A stretch of 54,250 nucleotides of DNA from Terriglobia bacterium (GTDB lineage Bacteria > Acidobacteriota > Terriglobia > Bryobacterales > Bryobacteraceae): assembly GCA_020073615.1 (NCBI GenBank), contig JAIQEX010000030.1, positions 1 through 54,250 of the forward strand. The letters run 5' to 3'. The stretch's first letter is position 1. Each line of letters starts with the position of its first letter. Shown in pieces: positions 42,130-49,494 of this stretch. The translations under genes and the position numbers were made by a program. The notes under the pieces were generated by a model, which was not told where the DNA came from, did no database searches, and saw nothing but the letters and a program-made list of their open reading frames with translations.

Positions 42130-43061
42130 TGAGCCCCCTGGCGATGGTCCACTTCTTTTAGAAACAGCTCTTCGAGAGTGTCTCTCACCGGGTTCATGCT
42201 CACCACGTCGCAGCCCGCGCTCCACAGCGCCTCGGCCGTTTCCCGCTTGCGCGCAGCCTCCACCACGATGGCGGCGCCGTGCGCGTTGCGCGTCGCCACC
42301 GCGCCTTGCGCGGCCAGCGCCTGCTCCGTTTCCACCGGCAGTTGGTCCACCACGATCGCCACGCGGTTGCCGCCCGCCAGCATCTCGTTCAGGCGGCCGG
42401 TGCGCACCAGCCTGCCGCGGTCGATGATCACCACGCGGTCGCAGATCTGCTCGACCTCGGGCAGAATATGCGAGCTGAGGAAGACCGTCTTGCCCTCGGA
42501 CTTCAAAGCCGCCAGCAGTTGCAGCACCTCTTTGCGGCCGGCCGGATCGAGCCCGGAAGTGGGCTCGTCCAGGACGACCAGTTGCGGGTCGCACAAAAGC
42601 GCCTGCGCGATCCCCAGGCGCTGCACCATGCCGCGCGAGTACTTCCCGACCTTGAGCTTCTCATAGCCGTTGAGCCGGACCTTGGCGAGCAGATCGCCGA
42701 TCCGTCGGCCGTCGCGCGCGGTCTTCCTCCCGGCGAGGGCCAGATGCAGCTCGAGCAGTTTGGGTGCGGTCAGGTATTTGTAGAAGGCGAAATTCTCGGG
42801 AAGGAATCCGATCTGCGCCTTGGCGCGGATGTCGCCCGGCCGGCAGCCGAGCACGCGGATCGAGCCCGAATCGGCGAAGAAGAAGCCCATCAGAAGGCCG
42901 ATGCTGGTGGTTTTGCCCGCGCCGTTGGGGCCGAGGAACGCGCACACTTCGCCCGCCGCGGCTTCGAAGGAGACATCGGAAAGCGCCTCGACGCGCTCCT
43001 CGCTGAAGAGCCGCTTGTACACCTTGGTCACACGCTGGAATTCAATTGCCGCGGCCGGCAT
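42126..43061 (-). CDS. ABC transporter ATP-binding protein
   Basis: A 311-residue protein with Walker A GPNGAGKTTS, signature YSRGMVQRLG (in the LSGGQ position), Walker B LVVLDEPTSGLDPAGRKEVL and switch His in LSSHILPEV. A C-terminal domain of about 90 residues (LPVETEQALAAQGAVATRNAHG) is typical of drug or lipid exporters in this class. Its start overlaps the end of the TlpA-like gene by 20 bases and its end overlaps the permease start. Confidence 0.92.
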   Translation of the reverse strand: MPAAAIEFQRVTKVYKRLFSEERVEALSDVSFEAAAGEVCAFLGPNGAGKTTSIGLLMGFFFADSGSIRVLGCRPGDIRAKAQIGFLPENFAFYKYLTAPKLLELHLALAGRKTARDGRRIGDLLAKVRLNGYEKLKVGKYSRGMVQRLGIAQALLCDPQLVVLDEPTSGLDPAGRKEVLQLLAALKSEGKTVFLSSHILPEVEQICDRVVIIDRGRLVRTGRLNEMLAGGNRVAIVVDQLPVETEQALAAQGAVATRNAHGAAIVVEAARKRETAEALWSAGCDVVSMNPVRDTLEELFLKEVDHRQGAQ

Positions 43062-43635
43062 TGGTCGCTCCTGGTGGCATTCTCATGGGGATTCCGAGTT
43101 GTTGCGACAGCACCATCTCGGTACTGGGCTCGAAGCCGACCTTGCCCAATACCACCTTGCCGCCGGAGTCGATCACAAACAGCGTGGGAATGCTCTCCAC
43201 ATCGAAGGCGGCGGCCGTTTTTTGCGCGGGATCGAGGAGCACGGGAAACGGCATCTTCATCTGCGCGGCGAAGGTGGCGGCGGCCTGGCGGTCGTCATCG
43301 ATGCTGATGGCCACAAATTCGAAATCCGCGCCGGGCTTGTGGCCGCGCTCGTAGAGCGAATCGAGCACGGGCATCTCCGCGCGGCACGGCCCGCACCAGC
43401 TCGCCCAGAAGGTAACGACCACTTTTTGCTTGCCGCGGAAATCGGCCAGCGCCACGGTGCGTCCGTCGAGCGTCGGCAGTGAAAAATCCGGGGCCGCCTT
43501 GCCCGCCACCGTGATCTTCTTCGCATCGTGATCGAGCCCGCGCTCCACCGCCTTGGCGCGCCACGTGATCCAGACGGTGAATACCGCCAGCGCCGCAAGC
43601 GCGAGCACTCCGGCAACGGATGGCCGTGATGGCAT
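43042..43635 (-). CDS. TlpA/ResA-like thiol-disulfide oxidoreductase
   Basis: A 197-residue protein with an N-terminal membrane anchor ([19 protein letters not shown]) and a thioredoxin-like domain. The domain shows [44 protein letters not shown] with the CGPC active site, and [14 protein letters not shown] with the cis-Pro loop. It is predicted to act on the periplasmic face, reducing disulfides, for example in cytochrome c maturation. A perfect TATAAT on the minus strand (43645-43650) lies 9 bases before the ATG with no Shine-Dalgarno sequence, so its own leaderless promoter is likely. The ABC genes follow with overlap. Confidence 0.88.
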   Translation of the reverse strand: MPSRPSVAGVLALAALAVFTVWITWRAKAVERGLDHDAKKITVAGKAAPDFSLPTLDGRTVALADFRGKQKVVVTFWASWCGPCRAEMPVLDSLYERGHKPGADFEFVAISIDDDRQAAATFAAQMKMPFPVLLDPAQKTAAAFDVESIPTLFVIDSGGKVVLGKVGFEPSTEMVLSQQLGIPMRMPPGATNAGRGN

Positions 43636-43658
43636 GTCCCGGCCATTATAGCTGCCGG

Positions 43659-45230
43659 CTACTTGGGCGGCTGAGCAGGCGCGCCCGCCGCGCCGAAACC
43701 CATGCTCATCATGAAGTGCTCCACCGCCTGCCAGCCCTCCGGGGAAAGCTTGCTCCTCATGTCCGCCAGGCCCGCCTTCAGAATGGCCAGCCGGTCCTGC
43801 CACAGCGCCGCCGCGGATTGGCGGTCGGGCAGTGTTCCGCGCAATCGCGCCGCGTTCATGACATCCATGGAGCGCTGCTGGTTCCCGGCCAGTCGCGCGT
43901 TGGTAGCGGCCGCTACCTTCTGGAAAGTTTCGCGATCGGCGGCGCTCAACTGCACCCCTTCGCCGCCTGGGCCCAGCACGCCCTGAAAGCGCACCTCCAT
44001 GGGGACCTCGATGGCTGGCGCCGCCCCCACGTTGGCGCTGTAGCGGGCCGGCGGCACCACCGAGGGCAGCTCCACCAGCTTGCCGATTTCTTCGCGATGC
44101 GCATCCCACCAGCGCTGCCAGAAGGCGACGTCCTTTTGTGCCTCTGCGCTATCGTTCATAGGCGAGCGGTTGGGACAGTAGGCCGACATCTCCGGCTGCC
44201 AGAACAGTTGCGGTGGTGCCAGCAAACCGCACATCGACATCAGCGCGGCGTCACGCGCCGAAAAAGCCGAGCTGCCCGCCATGACCATCAGGTACGGCAG
44301 GAATTCCAGGCTGTGGGTTGAGCCGACTTGCATGGCAAAGATGCCGTCCATACCGGGAATGGTCTGCTCCGCCAGTGCCATGCGCGCCCAGGCATGGGCC
44401 GCCGGAAGATTCTCCCGGAGGTCGATTCCCATCATCGATGGCGAAACCCGCATGGCGCCGAAGCTCGCCGCCAGGCGCGGGAGATCCTTCTCCAGCTCGA
44501 AGAGCGCGTTCGCGTCGCCCGCCCTCAGTCGCCCCGCAATCCCCAGCAGCTTGAGATTTGCGTCCGCCCGCTCCGAGAGATATTGAAATACGTCCGCGGC
44601 CGTCCGCTGGTCGAGAGCATGCAGCATCATCTCGAGCGAATCAAACTGCATCTGCGTCCGTACCCATGGCGGAACTACGCCGGCCACCGGCGGTTCCGGC
44701 GGGTGCGGTCCCAGGTCCGCCGCATGGCGCGCCACCAGGTCTTCGAGCGCCCACGCCACTTCGCGGGCGATCTTGGCCTGTAGCAGCTGATCCGCCGCGT
44801 TGACGAACGCGGCTGGCGGGCCGGCTTCCGGGATCTCGACGTAGACGCCGCCCATGGATACGATCATGCCCGATGCCTGAAGCGGCTCGAACGACCCGTC
44901 CGCCTTTTCCCGCAGGAACCAGAGCGCGCGCACCGCCGGCACCTTTGCGGTCGCCGACGGGGCCAGGACCGGCTGATACTGCCAGGCCAGCGCCAGTTCC
45001 ATCCCGGGGATTGTGCCGCCCGCGAGCACGCGCACCACGCGCACGGTCGCCTTAACGCTCACTTGCGATCCGTTGTCCACCGCGGAGCCGCTGACGATGT
45101 CCGCTACCAGCACATCGGTCGCCGTCTCCAGGGTGTCGGAAAAGTTCCACCCGCTATGCGACGAGAGCGTCTGCGCGCAGGCAAATCCGGCCAGAAAAAA
45201 CAATCCGGCGAACGCGTATCGTGGCTTCAT
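43659..45230 (-). CDS. secreted protein of unknown function
   Basis: A 523-residue protein with signal peptide MKPRYAFAGLFFLAGFACAQ. Residues about 25-150 are beta-rich (TATDVLVADIVSGSAVDNGSQVSVKATVRVVRVLAGG, then VRALWFLREKADGSFEPLQASG). The next 300 residues are helical with repeats resembling HEAT units (ALFELEKDLPRLAASFG, SLEFLPYLMVMAGSSAFSARDAALMSMCGLL). The tail has ADRETFQKVAAATNARLAGNQQ. I do not recognise a named family. Its ATG overlaps the DUF72 gene stop (ATGA). Confidence 0.7.
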   Translation of the reverse strand: MKPRYAFAGLFFLAGFACAQTLSSHSGWNFSDTLETATDVLVADIVSGSAVDNGSQVSVKATVRVVRVLAGGTIPGMELALAWQYQPVLAPSATAKVPAVRALWFLREKADGSFEPLQASGMIVSMGGVYVEIPEAGPPAAFVNAADQLLQAKIAREVAWALEDLVARHAADLGPHPPEPPVAGVVPPWVRTQMQFDSLEMMLHALDQRTAADVFQYLSERADANLKLLGIAGRLRAGDANALFELEKDLPRLAASFGAMRVSPSMMGIDLRENLPAAHAWARMALAEQTIPGMDGIFAMQVGSTHSLEFLPYLMVMAGSSAFSARDAALMSMCGLLAPPQLFWQPEMSAYCPNRSPMNDSAEAQKDVAFWQRWWDAHREEIGKLVELPSVVPPARYSANVGAAPAIEVPMEVRFQGVLGPGGEGVQLSAADRETFQKVAAATNARLAGNQQRSMDVMNAARLRGTLPDRQSAAALWQDRLAILKAGLADMRSKLSPEGWQAVEHFMMSMGFGAAGAPAQPPK

Positions 45231-45937
45231 CGGCTCTTGTTTAACAATAGCTCCGCGTTGATCGCGCCGTCCGGGCTCTCTTCGTGCTTGAACATCAGGT
45301 AGAGATCGCGCCCCGTGGCCAGCAGTTCTTTGGCCCGCGCCGCGAACGCGTCCACATCCGCCTCGGTGTACTCCGGTTTGCGCAGACGGTAGTACACGAA
45401 GTCGGCGGTCAGCACCTCCGGAACTTCCAGCTTCTCCGATTCGGCCACGCACAGCGAGACGTTGCGCCGCCGAAGTTCCTCGTACACTTCGTCCACCAGC
45501 CACGACGCGTGCCGGAACTCGAAAGCGTAGCGCATGCCCTCCGGCAGGAGCTCCAGGTAGCTGCGCAGCAGGGCCGCGTCGCACTTCATGGCCGGAGGCA
45601 ATTGGAACAGAATGGGGCCCAGATGCCGCGACGTGCGCAGCGGATCGATCATCCTCAGAAACAGCTCCGTGGCCTCGGCCGCGTTCTTCAGCCGCAGAAT
45701 ATGGGTGATGCGCATGTTCGCCTTCACCGCGAACACAAAGCCCGCGGGCGTGGCCGCAACCCAGCTTTCGAGCGTAGATGCCGAGGGCAGGCGGCGGAAC
45801 GTGTAGTTGATCTCCACGCAGTTCAGCCGCGCGGCGTAGTGTTTCAGGAATTGTTTGGCCGGCAGTTTGGCCGGATAGAATCCCGGCTTCCACGCGGGGT
45901 ACGCGAATCCGGACGTCCCGGCATACAAAGTCGCCAT
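45227..45937 (-). CDS. DUF72 domain protein (YecE-like)
   Basis: A 236-residue protein, MATLYAGTSGFAYPAWKPGFYPAKLPAKQFLKHYAARLNCVEINYTFRRLPSASTLESW, and LGPILFQLPPAMKCDAALLRSYL. These are conserved landmarks of DUF72 TIM-barrel proteins, whose biochemical role is not established. Minus-strand GATAAT (45946-45951) is 8 bases before the ATG and no Shine-Dalgarno sequence is seen. It is coupled to the secreted 523-residue protein downstream. The divergent 4-TM protein gene starts 32 bases away, so this interval carries two promoters. Confidence 0.85.
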   Translation of the reverse strand: MATLYAGTSGFAYPAWKPGFYPAKLPAKQFLKHYAARLNCVEINYTFRRLPSASTLESWVAATPAGFVFAVKANMRITHILRLKNAAEATELFLRMIDPLRTSRHLGPILFQLPPAMKCDAALLRSYLELLPEGMRYAFEFRHASWLVDEVYEELRRRNVSLCVAESEKLEVPEVLTADFVYYRLRKPEYTEADVDAFAARAKELLATGRDLYLMFKHEESPDGAINAELLLNKSR

Positions 45938-45969
45938 GGCTTATCATTATCTCTGGCTGGAGGCGAAAA

Positions 45970-46314
45970 ATGCTGCTCCACATCCTGGTGAGCTGGCTGG
46001 TGAGCGCGGTAGCGCTATGGATCGTGGCGCAGCTCATTCCAGGCATCCAGGTGCGCGGTTTTGGTGCGGCGCTGCTGGCCACCGTGGTGATCGCCGTGGT
46101 AAACGCCACCGTCGGCCCGGTGCTCAAATTCCTCACCTTCCCGCTCACCATCCTCACGCTGGGGCTGTTCCTGCTGGTGATCAACGCATTGCTGCTGAAG
46201 CTCGCCTCGCTGTTTACGCCGGGCTTCCGGGTGCGGGGCTTCCTTTCGGCCCTGGTGGGATCCCTGGTCCTGACCATCCTCACCGCGCTCCTGCGCCACG
46301 TGGTGTACGTCTGA
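45970..46314 (+). CDS. four-TM phage-holin-family (DUF360-like) membrane protein
   Basis: A 114-residue protein with four hydrophobic helices: HILVSWLVSAVALWIVAQLIPGI, ALLATVVIAVVNATVGPVLKFLTFPLTILTLGLFLLVINALLL, and the C-terminal ALVGSLVLTILTALLRHVVYV. It matches the PF04020-type family named after a mycobacterial phage holin but mostly chromosomal and of unknown role; the name is not evidence of a prophage here. The stop overlaps the GlcE start (TGATG), so it is the first gene of the glycolate oxidase transcript. GGAGGCG precedes the ATG. Confidence 0.85.
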   Translation: MLLHILVSWLVSAVALWIVAQLIPGIQVRGFGAALLATVVIAVVNATVGPVLKFLTFPLTILTLGLFLLVINALLLKLASLFTPGFRVRGFLSALVGSLVLTILTALLRHVVYV

Positions 46315-47462
46315 TGAAGACGCCCGAGACCCCCGAGGAACTCGCCGAGGCCCTGCACAGGGCCGCGGTGCAGGAGCGCACCATCGCGCTCGCCGGCAAC
46401 TCCACCAAGCGGCTGATGGCCGGGCCCATCGAAGCTGCCGATGAGGCGATCTCCACCGCCGCCCTGCATCGCGTGCTGGAGTACGAACCGCGCGACCTCA
46501 CCATCAGCGTGGAGGCCGGGCTGCCCTGGCGCGAGCTGGTGAGCGCGCTGGCCGAGAACCGGCAGATGGTTCCGCTCGATCCGCCATTCGCCGAGCAAGC
46601 CACGGTGGGCGGCGTCATCGCATCGAATTCCAGCGGGCCGCGGCGGCGGCTCTACGGCACGGCGCGCGACCTGGTGATCGGCATGCGGTTCGCCACCCTC
46701 GAGGGAAAACTGGTCGCCTGCGGCGGCATGGTGGTGAAGAACGTAGCCGGCCTCGATATGGCCAAGCTGATGATTGGCTCCTTCGGCACGCTCGCCGCCA
46801 TCGCCGTGGTGAACTTCAAGGTGCAGCCGGCGCCTGAAGTGGAGCGCAGCTTCCTGCTGCCGCTCCGCTCCCTGCCCGATGCCATCGCCGTGCGCAACCG
46901 AATTCTGGCGAGCGTGCTCCAGCCCGCCGCCATAGACCTGCTGAACCCCGCGGGCGGCTTCACCGTGGGCAACCGCACCTGGCTGCTGGCCGTGCGTGCG
47001 GGCGGAAACCCGGCGGCGGTGGATCGTTATGAGCACGAATTGGCCGCGATGGCCGACGGCATGGCGTTCGAAGACTCCCGCCAGGCGGCCCTGTGGCGGC
47101 ACCTGGAGAGTTTCACGCCGCGATTCTTGGAAAAACACGCCGATGGCGCGGTGGTGCGCGCCTCGTGTACCCTGAAACAAGTAGAAGAAGTTATGGCTTC
47201 CTTCGAGGGTCCGGCCCTGGCGCGCGCCGGTACGGGAGTGTGTTATGGGTACTTCGAACAGCCCGCGGAGGCGCAGAGGTGGCTTTTGGAAGCAGGCGGG
47301 CGCGGCTGGAAGGCGGTCATCGAGTTCGCGCCGGAGGAGCGCAAACGCGCGCTGGAGCTGTGGCCTACCCCAGGGGGCGATTTCGAAACTATGCGGCGGG
47401 TCAAGAACCTGTTTGACCCGGGAAACCTGCTGAACCGTGGCCGACTCTTCCGCCGTATCTGA
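46314..47462 (+). CDS. glcE: glycolate oxidase FAD-binding subunit GlcE
   Basis: A 382-residue protein with the PCMH-type FAD-binding fold. It shows ALAGNSTKR, LTISVEAGLPWRELVSALAENRQMVPLDPP, GGVIASNSSGPRRRLYGTARDLVIGMRFATLEGKLVACGGMVVKNVAGLDMAKLMIGSFGTL, all GlcE landmarks, and the C-terminal NLFDPGNLLNRGRL. With GlcD and GlcF it forms the membrane-associated complex oxidising glycolate to glyoxylate. The start was chosen at the TGATG overlap with the 4-TM gene. GlcF overlaps by 26 bases. No glcD gene is present on either side within the window. Confidence 0.88.
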   Translation: MKTPETPEELAEALHRAAVQERTIALAGNSTKRLMAGPIEAADEAISTAALHRVLEYEPRDLTISVEAGLPWRELVSALAENRQMVPLDPPFAEQATVGGVIASNSSGPRRRLYGTARDLVIGMRFATLEGKLVACGGMVVKNVAGLDMAKLMIGSFGTLAAIAVVNFKVQPAPEVERSFLLPLRSLPDAIAVRNRILASVLQPAAIDLLNPAGGFTVGNRTWLLAVRAGGNPAAVDRYEHELAAMADGMAFEDSRQAALWRHLESFTPRFLEKHADGAVVRASCTLKQVEEVMASFEGPALARAGTGVCYGYFEQPAEAQRWLLEAGGRGWKAVIEFAPEERKRALELWPTPGGDFETMRRVKNLFDPGNLLNRGRLFRRI

Positions 47463-48735
47463 AAAAACCGCTCTCGGGCCGCGCCAGTTCGATCTGGACC
47501 GCTGCGTCCACTGCGGTCTGTGCCTGAACGCCTGCCCGACCTATCGCGAGCTGGGCCTGGAAATGGATTCGCCGCGCGGCCGCATCTACCAAATGGTGCA
47601 GGTGGCCGAGGGCGCGCCCATTGCGCCCTCCTACGTGGAGCACATCAGCCTGTGCCTGGCCTGCCGCGGCTGCGAATCGGTCTGCCCCTCGGGAGTGCGC
47701 TACGGCCGCATGGTGGAGGATGCGCGCGCGGAAATCGAGGCCCACATCCGGCGCGGTTGGTTCGCCCGCCGGCTGCGCCGTTTCGTGTTCGGACGCCTGC
47801 TGGAATCGCGCGCGGCCCTCACCTTCGTCGGAACCATACTCTATCTGTACGAGGCCAGCGGCATCAAGGCGCTGGTGCGCGCCATGGGGTTCCTCAAAAT
47901 GCTGGGCCGGCTGGGAGACATCGCCCAGCTTGCGCCCTCGGCCGAGCCGCCCTTCTTCTTCAGCCAGATCGGACGCACGTTCCCCGCCGAAGGCCGCCGC
48001 GAACGCCGCGTCGCGTTCCTCGCCGGGTGCATCGCCAACATCTCCTTTGCGCGGCTGAGTGAAGCTACCGTGCGCGTGTTGCAGCGGAATGGCTGCGAAG
48101 TGGTGGTGCCCGAGGGCCTGGGATGCTGCGGCGCGCTGCACGTCCACGCGGGTCTTCCGGAGGACGCACGCCGGCTGGCGCGCCGCAATATCGACACCGT
48201 GCTGGCCGGCGGCTTCGATGCCGTGGTCACCAACGCCGCCGGATGCGGCTCCACCTTGAAAGAGTACGGCGACCTGCTGGAACACGATCCCGAATACGCC
48301 GGCCGGGCGCGCGAGTTTTCCGCCCTGGTGCGCGACATCACCGAGTTCCTGGACCAGAAGGGGCTGAACCCCGCCATGGGGCCGGTCGACGCCATCGTGA
48401 CCTACCAGGACTCGTGCCACCTGGCGCACGGCCAGCGCGTACGCCAGGCCCCGCGCAAACTGCTGGCCGCGATTCCCGGCCTGAGCTTTAAGGAAATGCC
48501 CGCTTCGGACATCTGCTGCGGCAGCGCCGGCATCTACAACGTGGTCGAGAACGAGATGTCCATGCGGATTCTGGCCAAGAAGATGGAATCGGTGAATTCC
48601 ACCGGCGCCGCCATCGTCGCCACGGCCAACCCAGGCTGCATGCTCCAGCTTCAGGCCGGCGTGCGCCTCCACGGCACCGGCCAGCGCGTGATGCACGTGG
48701 TGGAGTTGCTGGACCTGGCGTACCGCGCGAAGTAG
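47437..48735 (+). CDS. glcF: glycolate oxidase iron-sulfur subunit GlcF
   Basis: A 432-residue protein with a GTG start. Two 4Fe-4S motifs, CVHCGLCLNACP and CLACRGCESVCP, stand near the N-terminus. Two CCG (cysteine-rich) domains follow, with GLGCCGALHVHAG and SDICCGSAGIYN. It passes electrons from glycolate via the flavin subunits to the quinone pool. It is full length for GlcF (about 410-440). The final codons are followed by a direct duplication of CGCGAAGTAG that repeats the stop-codon region. Confidence 0.9.
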   Translation: MADSSAVSEKTALGPRQFDLDRCVHCGLCLNACPTYRELGLEMDSPRGRIYQMVQVAEGAPIAPSYVEHISLCLACRGCESVCPSGVRYGRMVEDARAEIEAHIRRGWFARRLRRFVFGRLLESRAALTFVGTILYLYEASGIKALVRAMGFLKMLGRLGDIAQLAPSAEPPFFFSQIGRTFPAEGRRERRVAFLAGCIANISFARLSEATVRVLQRNGCEVVVPEGLGCCGALHVHAGLPEDARRLARRNIDTVLAGGFDAVVTNAAGCGSTLKEYGDLLEHDPEYAGRAREFSALVRDITEFLDQKGLNPAMGPVDAIVTYQDSCHLAHGQRVRQAPRKLLAAIPGLSFKEMPASDICCGSAGIYNVVENEMSMRILAKKMESVNSTGAAIVATANPGCMLQLQAGVRLHGTGQRVMHVVELLDLAYRAK

Positions 48736-48745
48736 CGCGAAGTAG
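48726..48745. repeat. direct duplication, 2 x 10 bp, over the glcF stop
   Basis: CGCGAAGTAG occurs at 48726-48735 and again at 48736-48745; the first copy ends with the glcF stop codon. It is consistent with replication slippage. Confidence 0.8.
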
Positions 48746-48770
48746 CGGAAGGCCGGCGCGCCCCTGCGTG

Positions 48771-48786
48771 ATATACTCCGGTATAT
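48771..48786. promoter_or_regulatory. palindromic operator for VapBC
   Basis: ATATAC-TCCG-GTATAT, a perfect 6-bp inverted repeat with a 4-base centre, lies 17 bases before the vapB ATG and overlaps AT-rich promoter-like sequence. VapB dimers of the AbrB-type fold commonly bind such repeats to autoregulate; this role is inferred from position and symmetry. Confidence 0.55.
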
Positions 48787-48803
48787 ACCAACAAAAGGTG
48801 GCT

Positions 48804-49049
48804 ATGGCACGAACTGCGAAACTTTTCCGAAACGGCAGAAGCCAGGCTGTCCGTTTACCCTCGGATCTGCGGTTTGAAGGAGGCGAGGTCTACATCCGTC
48901 GGGACCCCGGAAGTGAGGATGTCGTCTTATCGCGCCGGCCGCAGTCCTGGCACGATTTCTTCGAACTGGTGGACCGGGAGCGTGTCCCTCGGGACTTCAT
49001 GTCCAGCCGCAAGGATCGGACGCCTCAAAAACGCAATGTGCTTGCATGA
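48804..49049 (+). CDS. vapB: VapB-type antitoxin (AbrB fold)
   Basis: An 81-residue protein. MARTAKLFRNGRSQAVRLPSDLRFEGGEVYIRRD is the classic VapB swapped-hairpin DNA-binding N-terminus (KLFxNGxSQAVRLP). The C-terminal DFFELVDRERVPRDFMSSRKD is the toxin-wrapping tail. AAAGGTGG is the ribosome binding site 5 bases before this ATG; an earlier Met at 48768 would include the operator and is unlikely. Its stop overlaps vapC (ATGA). Confidence 0.87.
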   Translation: MARTAKLFRNGRSQAVRLPSDLRFEGGEVYIRRDPGSEDVVLSRRPQSWHDFFELVDRERVPRDFMSSRKDRTPQKRNVLA

Positions 49050-49447
49050 GCCGGTATCTGCTCGACACCAACACGGCGAGCTACATCATCAAGGGCACCT
49101 TTCCCCAGATCCGTCCGCATCTCACACGAGTGCCGATGGAACGAATCTGCGTGTCCGCGGTTACGGAAGGTGAGCTGCGCTACGGAGTGGCTCGGAATCC
49201 GGACGCCAAACGGCTAAGAAACGTCGTCGACGAGTTCCTGTTGAGGGTCTGGAGTGTACCCTGGGATTCGGAAGCGGCCCGAGCCTATGGGCAACTCCGC
49301 GCCGATTTGGAAAAAGGAGGCAAGCCGATAGGAAACCTGGACCTGATGATCGCGGCACACGCGCTTTCCATGGGCGCCATTCTCGTGTCACACGACCACG
49401 TCTTTGAGCGAATCGGAAAGCTCAAAGTTGTCGATCGGGCGCGGTGA
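49046..49447 (+). CDS. vapC: VapC-type PIN-domain ribonuclease toxin
   Basis: A 133-residue protein. PIN-domain acidic residues are present: MSRYLLDTNTASYII (first Asp), SAVTEGELRYGVAR (Glu), GNLDLMIAAHAL (Asp) and VSHDHVFERI (last Asp). VapC toxins cleave tRNA or rRNA and are blocked by VapB. The frame is intact and all four acidic positions are kept, so this module is likely active, unlike the ParE and HEPN remnants elsewhere in the window. Confidence 0.88.
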   Translation: MSRYLLDTNTASYIIKGTFPQIRPHLTRVPMERICVSAVTEGELRYGVARNPDAKRLRNVVDEFLLRVWSVPWDSEAARAYGQLRADLEKGGKPIGNLDLMIAAHALSMGAILVSHDHVFERIGKLKVVDRAR

Positions 49448-49494
49448 ATGCCGGCGCCGCGCCCTCGCGCAACTCCTTCGCCCATGCCCACGCC

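Noticed and set aside
45970-46314. Prophage evidence from the holin-family protein
   Set aside because: The family is mostly chromosomal, the gene is coupled to glcE, and no other phage genes are present.
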